Positions 36,692 to 46,773 of a DNA stretch of 64,000 bases are shown here, piece by piece. Every line of letters starts with the position of its first letter. Position 1 is the first letter of the stretch. Source of the stretch: JAUIIK01 sp963745675 (GTDB taxonomy: Bacteria > Chloroflexota > Chloroflexia > Thermomicrobiales > CFX8); the NCBI GenBank assembly GCA_963745675.1, contig CAVUYM010000015.1:36698-100697 (forward strand), written 5' to 3'. Both the position numbers and the translations under genes were made by a program. The notes under the pieces are model-generated. The model was not told where the DNA came from and did no database searches. It was given only the letters and a program-made list of their open reading frames with translations.

Positions 36692-38323
36692 CTAGATCGC
36701 AGATGCCAGATTTGTCGGACGGCGCGGGTCGCGGGCGGCCCAGAGGACGCCGTTGCGGCGGTTGATCCGGGCGACCTGAATACCACCGCCGACCTGCCAG
36801 GCCGGAGCCGTCACCATGTTGTGTCCGCGTCGCGAAAGATCGTCGATGACGTCGGAGCCGAAGCGGTCCTCAATCACCACCTGATCGTCGCCGATCCGCA
36901 TCTGGTCACCCATCGACCAGCGCGGTGCATCGACAGCAGCCTGAAGCTTGATGTCGAAGTCGATCAAGTTACAGATCACCTGGAGATTGTGCTGGACTTG
37001 CAGGTTCGCCCCTGGAGTTCCGATGGCATAAACGTCGTCCCCGTGCTTGACGAGCGCCTGGTTTAGGGTGTGGACGGGGCGCTTGCCCGGCGCGAGGACG
37101 TTGGGGCTGGTCGGATCGAGCGAGAAGCCGAGGGCGCGATTGTTCATCATGATCCCGGTCCCGGGCACGACGACGCCGGAACCGGCATAGAGCGAATGGA
37201 TGTAGGCGACGATGTTCCCGTCACTATCGGCCGTTACCAGCGAAGTCGTATCGGCGTGGGCCGGTTCCATTAGAACGTTGCTGCGCCGTGCGAGATCGAT
37301 CGCGTTGGCTCGTCGCTGGCTCTCACCAATCGAGAGCATCTCCTGGATTGGCACATCAACGAAGTCCGGGTCGCCCAGATAGGTGACGCGATCGGCAAAT
37401 CCTTGTTTGATTGCTTCGATCTGAAGATGCACCGTGTCCGCCGTCCCGGCGCCGGTCGCCCGGAGATCCATCTCGTTGAGCGTCCCGAGTGCCATCAACA
37501 GGATAATGCCCTGGCTAACCGGTGGCTGACCGTAGACGGTGGTATCGCGATAGGCAACCTGGATCGGGTCCGGTTCAACGCTGGAATGGCGAGCGAAGTC
37601 TTCTAATGAGAAGAGACCATCCTGTCTTGAGGATGCTTCGACAATGGCCCGTGCGATGTCACCTTCATAGAAAACGTCCGGCCCATCATCGCGAATCGCG
37701 AGGAAGGTATTGGCGAGGTCTGGCTGCTTGAGGATCTCCCCGGCCTGTGGAGGGCGTCCTTCGGCGAGGAAGATGCGGGCCGTTTCTGGAAAATGTCGAA
37801 ACTTCTCAGCACCAAAGGTGAAGCCCATCTCAAGCGATGGACTGACAACGAAGCCATCGTTGGCGTAGTGGATAGCCGCCTCGAAGAGCGCATTCCAGGG
37901 CAGTTTGCCCCAGCGCTTGTGGGCCACCTGCCAGCCATCGACCATACCGGGCACCGTCGAAGCCCGCCAACCGGAGTCCGGGATCTCACCCATTCCGGCG
38001 TAGAGCTCCCGTGTCGCTGCCAGCGGAGCGGCACCGGAGCCATTGACTGCCCGCACGTCGCCATCGCTGTCACTGACGAGGAAGAAGACGTCACCGCCAA
38101 GCGCTCCTGCGGACGGCATGACAACCGTCAGCACTGCGCCGGCTGCGATCGCGGCGTCAACTGCGCTGCCTCCGCGTTGCAGGATGTCAAGCGCGGCCTG
38201 AGTGGCGAGCGGGTAGGCGCTCGATGCAACTCCACGGGTACCTGTTACAGCTTCATGCGGCGGCGTATGGCGCTCCGCAATGCGCATCGATGCGGGCTGT
38301 GGCTCTGGTGATGTGATCGACAT
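36692..38323 (-). CDS. gamma-glutamyltransferase family protein
   Basis: An intact Ntn-hydrolase of 543 residues. The N-terminal half has GVASSAYPLATQAALDILQRGGSAVDAAIA-type sequence (split here as ASSAYPLATQAALDIL and GGSAVDAAIA). The autocleavage and nucleophile site is HADTTSLVTAD; the substrate loop PGTGIMMNN and GKRPVHTLN follow. The enzyme moves or hydrolyses gamma-glutamyl groups, for example from glutathione; some relatives act on acyl-homoserine lactones or cephalosporins. No signal peptide is evident, unlike classical periplasmic forms. The ATG at 38323 has GGAG eight bases upstream. It is followed upstream by a dipeptidase-like gene on the same strand, which fits peptide turnover. 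Confidence 0.85.
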   Translation of the reverse strand: MSITSPEPQPASMRIAERHTPPHEAVTGTRGVASSAYPLATQAALDILQRGGSAVDAAIAAGAVLTVVMPSAGALGGDVFFLVSDSDGDVRAVNGSGAAPLAATRELYAGMGEIPDSGWRASTVPGMVDGWQVAHKRWGKLPWNALFEAAIHYANDGFVVSPSLEMGFTFGAEKFRHFPETARIFLAEGRPPQAGEILKQPDLANTFLAIRDDGPDVFYEGDIARAIVEASSRQDGLFSLEDFARHSSVEPDPIQVAYRDTTVYGQPPVSQGIILLMALGTLNEMDLRATGAGTADTVHLQIEAIKQGFADRVTYLGDPDFVDVPIQEMLSIGESQRRANAIDLARRSNVLMEPAHADTTSLVTADSDGNIVAYIHSLYAGSGVVVPGTGIMMNNRALGFSLDPTSPNVLAPGKRPVHTLNQALVKHGDDVYAIGTPGANLQVQHNLQVICNLIDFDIKLQAAVDAPRWSMGDQMRIGDDQVVIEDRFGSDVIDDLSRRGHNMVTAPAWQVGGGIQVARINRRNGVLWAARDPRRPTNLASAI

Positions 38324-38388
38324 TGGCTGATCTCCTATCAACGGTTACGACTAGTTCGAGTGACTCCTAGCGCCGGAATTCCGTCAGA

Positions 38389-39430
38389 CTACCAGACTTC
38401 CTCAAAGACCCGCAGGTAGTTTTCTCCGAGAATCTTTCGGACATCCTCGTCACTATACCCGTGAGCATTCAGGCGATCGGCAAAGTGCGTAACCTCGGTG
38501 TAGTTCGAAAAGCCATTCAATGCCCGCTTCGGTGAACGCACATTGCCGGTGACGTACTTGCTGTAGTCACCGGCAACGTCCGGGTATTCTGGCTCTCCCC
38601 AGGGATCATGATCGTGATCCGGGTAGGTTCCAAGCGACATGTCGGTACCTATGCCGATGTGATCGGTGCTGCCGGTCAACTGGGCGACGTAGTCGACATG
38701 CTCGATGAAATCGTCGACCGTCGGCCAGTGGGTTGTGCCCTGCTTCATCACCAGCGGCCCCCACGGAGCAAGTCCGATAACGCCGCCTTTTGCAACACAG
38801 GCTTTGATCTGATCGTCGTCGATGTTGCGCGGGTTCTGAACGACGCCATTTGGGTTGGAGTGACTAAAGACGCAGGGCTTCTCGCTCCGCTCGATGATCT
38901 CCAGCGTCGATTTCTTCCCAACATGGGTGCAGTCGAGCAGGATGCCGACGCGGTTGCACTCGTCCACAGCCAGCTCGCCAAAACGAGTCAGGCCGCCCTC
39001 TGTGCGGTCGAGCGCGCCATCACAGATCAGATTGGTCGTGTTGTACGCCGGCAACATCATTCGCAGGCCAATACGCTGCATAGCCTCGATACGATGCAGC
39101 TTATTCTCAATCCAGTCGCCTCCCTGGGCGGTGATGATGAAAGCGGCCTTGCCGTCAGCTTTCGCCTGGCGGATGTCATCCGCCGTCTCCGCCACGATGA
39201 TGTTGTCGTGCCGACGTTCCATCAGGCGCCAGAACATACCCTCTTCCAAGCGCCTGGGCGATGGTGGCGTGGGGCCGCCATGCAGTCACGGCATAGGCTG
39301 TAACACCGTGGAGGTGGGCATTCGCGTAATCGGCATCCGGCCACGCTTGCATACAGGAGTCGATGAAGATATAGGGGTGATCCTCCTGAAGAAATGGATG
39401 AAAACCCTTGTTCTCTGCGACGGCGCTCAT
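38389..39430 (-). CDS. M19 (renal dipeptidase-like) protein, one frameshift
   Basis: An M19-family TIM-barrel metallopeptidase-like protein of about 346 residues. Recognisable parts are GGDWIENKLHRIEAMQRIG (bridging Glu region), ILLDCTHVGKKS, CVFSHSNPNGV and HIGIGTDMSLG. The usual N-terminal H-x-D is not found; that strand reads IFIDSCMQAWPDADY. An extra G near 39245 breaks the frame between IAQAL and EEGMFWRLMERRHDN. The ATG at 39430 has GAAGGAAGG upstream. It sits just upstream of the gamma-glutamyltransferase gene on the same strand and may be co-transcribed with it. With one metal ligand missing, activity on ordinary dipeptides is uncertain. Confidence 0.75.
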
Positions 39431-40274
39431 TAGTATCGGCCTTCCTTCTCTCTCAGATCCTAGATGTGGCAGTTTGACAGATCCATCCAAGCCTGCCAAC
39501 TAGCGATTAGAACGCGACCAATCCTTAGCACTGCAAGCCGCACTGGGTTTTTTGAGAGATGCGGACTCCTCGTGCAGAAATTCAAGCAGGCACTGGCCCC
39601 TCATGCCACTCAATCGCTATTGTCGTTATCTCGTTTCGCGTAGAACGTAGAATCGAGCGCCTTCGAAGCGATTGAGATTGTTCGACGCTCGAACAGGGGA
39701 TAACTACGTTCGCAGCTTGAAACGTTCCTCAGCCGTTCGAGCGGCGATCACCCGCCTGCTCAGTTGCAGCCAAGCGCTCCCAGAATCCAGCCTCGCTGGA
39801 CCGCACTTGAATAGACAATCGATTTAGCACCTTCTTGTACATAGCTCAATATCCCAGCTCGCTAGCAGAAAAGTACCAGGCCGAAGCAGCCATAAGTCAA
39901 AAGACCCGCTACTGACGCGACTTCATCATCTGGAGCATGATTCACCGCCTCGTTAGCATAGACATCGAGGCACGAACCGGCACACCTGGCGAAAGTCAGG
40001 GCCGCAAAGTGACGGGTCTACAGTCAGCAGAATGCTGACCAGGATGGCCGCACTACCGAACGTCTGCTGTTGCCCTTCACGGTGGGATTCCCCGCTGGAT
40101 CTACAAGGGCCCGATGCAGTGAAGACAGACGGAAAGCCGGATCAAATTCGTGAATACTCAGCGCCTCTTCAAACAACCAGTGAACCCTGCGGGAACGGCG
40201 GCATTCGCGCCTATGGGGAACACAAGGGCAGAGCCTCTAAATTGCGTGATTGCTAATAATGACGGGCCTCAGCC
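39431..40274. other. non-coding stretch of about 840 bases
   Basis: No frame on either strand looks like a protein. The only structure seen is a short inverted repeat GTCAGCA-GAA-TGCTGAC at 40023-40039. Sequence around 39500-40000 is lower in GC than neighbouring genes. Confidence 0.4.
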
Positions 40275-40787
40275 ATGTTAAACCACCCGCCTCTACTGAC
40301 AAATCGGATGAAGCGCATGTTCGCCGGGCGTCGTTGGCTCGCTTCATCCAGCCTGGCAATTATCGCGCTGGTGGCGTTGAGCGGCACCATATTCGCAGGC
40401 GGCTGGTGCCGGGCCGATCCGATCGTCGAGATCAACGGTGAAGAGGTGCAAGTCTGGGTTGCGATCCCGGACAATATGCAATCGGCAGTTACCGGCCCGA
40501 TTGAAGTTCGGTTCAGCAGGCCGTGGGGCACGAACGCATCTGTAACCTATCTGGACGATGGCTTCAATGGGTACGGCGAACGGGTGCGCTTCTTCACCGA
40601 TAGCCCGGCGAACGCTGACGGATCGATGAACATTCAAGTCTTTGTGACGGTACCAGTCGATTTGTCCAAACTGCCCGCCGGAGTCTGGAAGGTTCCCGTC
40701 CAGCTTGAGATAGTCACCGACAACGGACGGACCGTTGTCGACGGTAGCCACTGGTGGACATCAACGTCGGTTCGAGTCGGAGGCTAA
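40275..40787 (+). CDS. exported protein of unknown function
   Basis: A 170-residue protein, or about 156 from a later ATG (MFAGRRW). Basic residues then the helix LASSSLAIIALVALSGTIFAGG form a signal peptide. The mature part starts WCRADPIVEINGEEVQVWVAIP and looks all-beta, ending with WWTSTSVRVGG. No family is named. The single Cys near the cleavage site does not sit in a clear lipobox. A 13-base perfect hairpin follows the gene. Confidence 0.6.
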   Translation: MLNHPPLLTNRMKRMFAGRRWLASSSLAIIALVALSGTIFAGGWCRADPIVEINGEEVQVWVAIPDNMQSAVTGPIEVRFSRPWGTNASVTYLDDGFNGYGERVRFFTDSPANADGSMNIQVFVTVPVDLSKLPAGVWKVPVQLEIVTDNGRTVVDGSHWWTSTSVRVGG

Positions 40788-40867
40788 AGTAACCAGTCCG
40801 TCCCACCTCCACGTTGGAGCGTCGCCATCCGGATCAATGCTCCCACTCTGTCCACTCCCCCATTGGC

Positions 40868-40899
40868 GACGTTCGATGGATTGCAGTCCATCGAACGTC
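40868..40899. terminator. hairpin after the exported-protein gene
   Basis: GACGTTCGATGGA (40868-40880), loop TTGCAG, TCCATCGAACGTC (40887-40899): a perfect 13-base stem about 80 bases past the stop. No T-run follows, so it may terminate or only stabilise the transcript. Confidence 0.5.
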
Positions 40900-41050
40900 G
40901 CAGTGAGTACCTGCGCCTAGCAACAAATCCACACTTTCGGACCCATCTATGGAATACGAAACATCTCTAGACTGGAAACTATTGGTTCGTCGCCTGCGAT
41001 TGCGACCAGACAGGCTGCTCAACAACGAGAGAGGGTGAGAAGCTAACAGA

Positions 41051-42923
41051 ATGGATACCCTCACCCGCGGCGCTCGTGTCTATCTACTTATCCTGACTCT
41101 CTCGGCGGTCGTATTGACGGCATTGCTGACACTTTCCGCCAGCCGCGAGATGGCCTTCGATTCTCTCCACTTCGGTCTGATTCTGGCGTTGGCCCTGCTC
41201 GCCTATCGATTTCCTATCAGCTTTGGATTCAAGCGTCGTATTTACCTCGATGTCGTCGCCATTGGATGTGGCGTCATGCTGCTCGCCCCTGGCCCCGCGG
41301 CACTGGCCATTGGACTGGGAGCACTTGGCGGGCAACTGCTCAAGTCCCGCGATTGGAGTGAGTGCTCCTTCAACGCCAGTCAAGCGATGTTGCAAACTAT
41401 CGCAGGGGGCTTGCTCCTTGCAGAACTTGGATGGGAAGTTGGCGGGTTCATGTCACTGACGCCCGCTACTCTCCCCGGGCTGATCGCATTAACCTTAACG
41501 ATCTATGCAATTAACAGTGTCCTACTGGCCGGAATCATTGGTATTCAGAGCGGAATCCCACCGCTCAAAGTCCTCGTGGACAGTGGGACATCGATCATTG
41601 AGCTCGCAGTCCAGGCGACACAGATAGCAGCCGCGGTTATCGCAACACTGCTGATCACAACGAGTGTCCTGTTGGCGGCCCTGTTGCTTGTGCCATGCGG
41701 AGCGCTCCATATCGTTCTCAAGCGCAATGTGCAGAAGCAGAAGGTTGCGATCATCGGCATGCTCGACACTCTCGCCGATCTCGTCGATTTCCGCGATCCA
41801 TACACCGCGACGCATGCTCGCCGCGTGGCAGAGATCTCTCGCAAGATCACAAGAAAGCTCGATCTACCGCAAGAGCAGGTGGACCTGATCTCGATGGCCG
41901 CCAGATACCACAATCTGGGAAGTCTGACGATTCCAGATCAGGCTGGTGATATTGTCGGAGGCCTGCACTCTGACGCGTGGAACATCATGCGCCAGGTGCC
42001 GTCGATGAGTGCCGATCTTCTTTACCAGTTCCCTGAGACCGCCCTTGCTGGCGATCTTGTTAAGCACCATCTCGAGCGATTCGACGGTGAAGGCTATCCA
42101 GATGGTCTGGCCGGCGACGCAATTCCTCTCGGTTCGAGGATTGTCGCCGTAGCGGACAGTCTGGATTCGATGATGCGCCATCGCCCCTATCGACCAGCCC
42201 TGCTCGGCGAGGAACTTCGCATTGAGCTGGAGCTCTTTCGAGGTTCGCAGTGGGATCCGAATATTATCGACTTGGTGCTGGCGATGCTCGACACAGGCGA
42301 GTTGCGTCTCGCTCTGCAAAAAGACGACCAGGACGATGAACTATTGACCCAGGGCCATGTCACTACTCACACAATCGAGCAGCAGATTCAGCATCAGGCT
42401 TTCCACGATCCACTGACCGATCTCCCGAATCGCCTCCTGCTGACCAGCAAACTCTCGAGAGGGCTAACCGGCGGCGGGCGTCGATTTGCCGTGTTGTTTA
42501 TCGATCTCGATGGGTTCAAGAGCGTCAACGACCAGCTCGGTCATCGAGCCGGAGATCGGGTACTGATTGCGGCAGCTCGGCGCATCCGAGCAGAACTTCA
42601 CAACGATGACCTCCTGGCCCGTCTTGGAGGAGATGAATTTGTCGTGCTCCTCTGGGACGTCCAAACGAGCGGAGAAGCATCCGTTGTCGCCCAGCATCTG
42701 ATCGAGGCGCTCGAACAACCCGGGCAGGATATCGACGCATCGATAGCGTTAGCGGCAAGCATCGGAATCGCTCTGGCCCGGCCAGGGTACTGAAACGCCA
42801 GATGACGTCCTGCATCGAGCCGACGAAGCCATGTACGATGCCAAGCATCGAGGCCGGGGCCAGATGGCGATCGCCAGGGGAGACGCCGTTAGCGCTGATC
42901 TCGCCTCCCAGGCGGCTGGCTAA
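41051..42923 (+). CDS. membrane HD-GYP/GGDEF signalling protein (degenerate HD, intact GGDEF), one frameshift
   Basis: About 623 residues. Residues 9-215 hold six or seven membrane helices. Residues 230-415 form an HD-GYP-like domain, but the HD motif reads YHNLGS (H287, N288) in place of HDIGK, although HHLERFDGEGYP (339-350) remains. A C-terminal diguanylate cyclase domain carries DPLTDLPNR and the intact GGDEF at 526-530. The inhibitory RxxD is absent (HNDD). One extra T near 42789 breaks the frame after IALARPG; the next frame gives VLHRADEAMYDAKHRGRGQ, the expected end of a GGDEF domain, with stop at 42921-42923. It probably makes c-di-GMP, with the HD part as a sensor or binding module. 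Confidence 0.8.
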
Positions 42924-43473
42924 TCGTCGGGATATTCAGACTCTTTGTTCGGATATTTCTTCTCGCCGGCTTCGATAGGCACTGCAACCAGTTCCCAAAG
43001 GGCGGCAGGGTACACGTCCAGTTGTCGTTGTACTGGCAATAGGGTCCATAAGCATAGTTGAAATCGACGACCAGTTTCCCATCGGGCCGTTCCTGCGGAT
43101 CGACGGTGCGTCCAGCGCCGTAGGTGTCTTTGCCGCTGGTAGCATCCTTGAATGGGATTAGCAATCGACCGCGACCCGGTTCTCGAAAGACCGTCAGACT
43201 GACCGTCTCATCTCCAATGGTGAACGTTATCTTGCTATGTGGAACGTATTCGACCGTCGTGCCGCTGGTGGTCCCCAGTTCGATAGGTTCGTGGTCGATA
43301 TCAGTGTCAGGCTCGATTTCGAGGTGCAGATCAGGGTTCTCGTCATAGTATGCGAGAGGGACAAACGCCTCCTTCTGAGCCTCGGTCAGCGGCGAGTTCT
43401 CATGCGTTCGCATGAATTCATCGCGGCGTGCTCGAAAACGTGTCAGACGGTCGGTCTGTCGGGTAGCGGTCAT
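42920..43473 (-). CDS. DUF1684 protein (frameshift near C-terminus)
   Basis: A protein of about 184 residues with the DUF1684 hallmarks LIPFKDATSGKDTYGAGR and VVDFNYAYGPYCQYND followed by TCTLPPFGNWLQ. The expected C-terminus VPIEAGEKKYPNKESEYPDD lies in another frame after about 42990 and ends at 42920. Function of the family is unknown; members are common in actinobacteria and Chloroflexota. The stop codon overlaps that of the convergent GGDEF gene (CTAA at 42920-42923). Confidence 0.75.
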
Positions 43474-43714
43474 GGTGCTTCCTCAATTGTCTGCGGCCGC
43501 TACAAGCGGCCAAGTCATCCTAGATATCCAACATCCAGCGCGGCTAACGCATTCCGATGTCGCTGGCCATTGATCGTACGTGCTGAACCAGCCCATGACT
43601 ATTTTCCCATGTACGGACCTAAACTTGTATGTGATGCTAAATATGTCGTTGGTTCCGACCTATCACTGCGAGCTAAGGGCTGCCACACCTCCCTCCTATG
43701 GCAGCTCTCAGCTT

Positions 43715-44677
43715 TTAAAGGGGTTGATCCTCCAGGCCCGCTAATTTCATCCAGCTCCCAATCTTTCGCTCCAGGAACGCGCCAGTCCGATCCAGGGCAA
43801 TTCTGGCCCCAGCGGGCAGCAGATCCGACGACTTTCCACCCAGATCAAAGAGCATCCCGTAGCCAGCCCAGGCCAGAAAGAGCGGCAGATCAGACAACGC
43901 ACCCATTTCCTGTCGATATTTCTGATGCCAACCGATGAGGAACGAGCGCAAAATGGGGCGGAAATGTTCAAACTGTTGAACTTCCAGACGCGGCATCGTG
44001 CGCAATATCAGGTAGGTTCTCGCGATGTCAAAGCGCGGATCGCCGCGTCTGCACGTTTGTCCAGTCAATCAGCCCGGTTATCTGCCCCTCATCGACGATT
44101 ACATTGAGCGGATGGTAGTCCAGATGCAGCAATCGGTCCCGGCGCTGGGGAATTCGATCGAACGCCTCCAACAGGATATCGGGGTAGGCGTCGAGGCTTG
44201 GCCAACTCACCACTGCAGGTAACTCAACCGGCGCTTCGACGCGATGCAGAAACGCCTGCAAGCGCCCGAATTGCTCGCCAAGCACCCGCGGATCACCGCC
44301 CCGGCCAAGCTCCTCCCCAAGCGTCTGCCCGGGGAGCCAACCAAGCAACAGGTACGCGACATCCCGTTACTACCCCTCGCGACAACCCGGGCAACGGGAA
44401 AATCAAAGGCCCGGAGATAGTCCAACACCGCTGCCTCGCGCAGCGCGATCAGTTCGTCATGCCGAGCGTAAACCCGCAGGAGATGTGGACCGCCAGGAAG
44501 CTCCACGCGCCACAAGCGAGTGTCGCTCCAGCCACCCTTGACCGGGGTTGGTAGCGAGAGCGGAGAAAGATCAAGCGCCGCGATCAGAGAGTCAACATCG
44601 TTGCCCGCCAAAGCTGGAATCACCTCCAATACATTGATCTTCAGCCAGCAGCCGACTAGACTGCGCCATTCAGCCAT
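43715..44677 (-). CDS. aminoglycoside phosphotransferase-family kinase (two frameshifts)
   Basis: An APH/choline-kinase-like protein of about 320 residues. The N-terminal lobe has TRLWRVELPGGPHLLRVYA; the catalytic loop is LLHLDYHPLNVIVD, followed by ITGLIDWTNVQ and GDPRFDIARTYLI. Breaks are near 44357 (before AYLLLGWLPGQTLG) and near 44058 (in the DWTNVQ to GDPRFD stretch). AGGACAGG precedes the ATG at 44677. Family substrates range from antibiotics to homoserine and choline; none can be assigned. Divergent from the class III aminotransferase with only 25 bases between start codons. Confidence 0.75.
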
Positions 44678-44702
44678 CCTGTCCTCACGAAAGGCGGCCC
44701 CA

Positions 44703-46047
44703 GTGGCGACGACTGACTCCAGACTGGCAAAAGATCGCTATCGCACAACTGACTCACGCTCCGCGGCCCTTCATCAGCGCGCGGTGCAGGTCCTGCCCGG
44801 CGGGAACACAAGAACGACGGTCCATCTTGACCCCTATCCACCGTACGCCGAGTCGGGGCGTGGAGCGATCGTCACCGACGCCGAAGGTCAGGAACGTCTC
44901 GACTTTCTGAACAATTACACGTCATTGATGCATGGTCACGCCGATCCCGAAATCATAGCCGCCGTCACCGCGCAGCTTGAGAATGGCACAGCCTTCTCGA
45001 TGCCGACGGAGAGCGAGATCGGGCTGGCCGAACTGATCTGCGAGCGAGTGCCTTCGGTTGAGCAGATCCGCTTCACGAATTCTGGCACCGAAGCGGTGAT
45101 GATGGCGATCCAGGCGGCGCGTGCCTTCACTGGCCGGCCAATGATCGCCAAGTTCGAGGGCTCCTATCACGGCACCTACGACTTCGCCGGCGTCAGCACG
45201 GTCATTCCGCGAGATGCCTGGAGCGACAGCGAACCTCTGGCAATTCCTTACGCGGCAGGCACGCCACAGGGTGTCCTCGACAACGTGCGCGTTTTGCGCT
45301 TCAACGATCTCGAGATGGCGCAGCGCGTGATCGAGCGCGACGGCGCGCAACTTGCTGCAGTACTGGTCGATCCGATGCCCTGGCGCATGGGGCTCATTGC
45401 CGGGACCCATGAGTTCCTCAACGGGCTGCGGGAACTGACGACTGCCCACGGTATCGTCCTGATCTTCGACGAGGTGATCTCGCTTGCGCGCATCCTGGCA
45501 CGGAGCCCAGGGGCTCATCGGCGTAACACCCGACCTGACCACGATGGCGAAGATCATCGGCGGCGGATTCCCGGTCGGAGCGGTGGGCGGAAGAGCCGAC
45601 ATCATGGCCGTCTTCGATCCTCGTGAAGGCAAAGCCACGGTGCCGCACGGCGGAACATTCAGCGCCAACCCGGTCACGATGGTCGCCGGGCGCATATCGA
45701 TGGAGAAATTCTCAGAGGCGGAAGCCCAGCGGCTCGATGCGCTTGGAGCCTACATCCGTGAGGGGCTGGCGGAGGCACTTGACGGCGCGCGGGTGCCGGG
45801 ACAGGTAACCGGCGCAGGCTCACTCTTCGGCGTCCATCTGACTGACCGGCCTCTCGTCGGCTATCAAAGCTGGGAGGGCCCGCCTGAAGAAGGCGTGCTC
45901 CGACGCCGTGTCGCGGAGGCAGTCTTCAAGCGCGGCGCGGTGCTGTCACCGGCTCTTACCGGCTGCCTGTCGACGCCGATGACCGAAGACGAAGCCAATA
46001 CACTGATCGATGCCTTCAGTGCTTCACTTGGCGAGGTTGTCAGCTAG
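44703..46047 (+). CDS. class III aminotransferase, glutamate-1-semialdehyde aminomutase-like (one frameshift)
   Basis: About 448 residues, PLP-dependent fold type I. Motifs: VLPGGNTRTTVHLDPYPPY, FTNSGTEAVMMAIQAARAFT, FEGSYHGTYD, IVLIFDEVIS and the PLP-Lys in TTMAKIIGGGFPVGAVGG. An extra C near 45481 breaks frame before LRASWHGAQGLIGVTPD. The GTG at 44703 has AAAGGCGG seven bases upstream. The family also includes beta-amino acid and other omega-aminotransferases; absence of other haem genes makes a role outside tetrapyrrole synthesis quite possible. A terminator follows at 46125. Confidence 0.8.
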
Positions 46048-46124
46048 CGGCCGCGTCAAGAGAGTTTCGTCGCAGCCCTGAGCGAAACACGACAGACAGG
46101 CTCTAGGCATAATCTCCGCGAACG

Positions 46125-46159
46125 ACCCTGCGACCAGGTTATTGGGCTTGTCGCAGGGT
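46125..46159 (+). terminator. terminator of the class III aminotransferase
   Basis: Perfect 10-base stem ACCCTGCGAC (46125-46134) / GTCGCAGGGT (46150-46159), 15-base loop, followed by TTCTGTC. Confidence 0.7.
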
Positions 46160-46741
46160 TTCTGTCGCGTTCGAGCGGGGCTGGCGGTAAAGTCAGCAGT
46201 CTCGCGGCTACAGCGCATATCCGAATAGTGAGAGCGATGTTATCTCGAACCCATTCGACCCCGCTCAGGGCAGGCCACGGGGCGAGATATCAGTGCGACG
46301 CTAAACTGGCGCTCGACTGAGAATTCTGGCTTCTCTCGAAGTGGCGGCCCTGGACCTTCGACATTTTCTCACTCTGCTCCGGTCTCTGCGTCATCATAGT
46401 ACCCACAGTAAGTTCCATACCGCATCAGACACACTTGTTCGACGGCGCTCTAGTGTGGCGCACCTCCTCCTGGTTATGTGCACATCGCAGGTTCTGCAAC
46501 GTCGCATGCTGTCCAGATTCACTGCTAGCGCGCCGTTTTTCCTTGCCGCGAGAGTCACCATGCTTCTCACCGTCAAGCTGAGTTATGTCTCGACAATGCC
46601 TATTCGTCAGTTCGCGAGCATCTATCCTATTGGCAGATGTCCGATACGGTCCCGGGCCAATCTCTTCCTGGTCGCAGTCGCGCCTGCAACTACTATCTGA
46701 GCCGCCGGTGCCGTGCGTGGTAAAACAATGGCCGCGATTGA
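46160..46741. other. non-coding stretch of about 580 bases before ychF
   Basis: Frames on both strands are short and protein-unlike. Nothing but scattered T-rich runs was seen; the ychF promoter should lie near the end of this stretch. Confidence 0.4.
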
Positions 46742-46769
46742 TTCCTGACGTGTCAGGAAATACAGGAGG
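46742..46769 (+). promoter_or_regulatory. palindrome and ribosome binding site before ychF
   Basis: TTCCTGAC-GT-GTCAGGAA (46742-46759) is a perfect 18-base palindrome ending five bases before AGGAGG, the ychF ribosome binding site. It could be an operator or an RNA hairpin that masks the site. Confidence 0.5.
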
Positions 46770-46773
46770 TTGA

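Noticed and set aside
42700..42923. Programmed frameshift in the GGDEF gene
   Set aside because: No slippery heptamer or downstream pseudoknot was seen, and similar breaks occur in many unrelated genes, so indel error is simpler.
44520..44702. N-terminal extension of the class III aminotransferase
   Set aside because: The added 61 codons run antisense through the phosphotransferase start and have no family match; the GTG at 44703 has a ribosome binding site.
46341..46700. 119-codon frame in the gap before ychF
   Set aside because: Unusual composition, no ribosome binding site, no motif; treated as non-coding.
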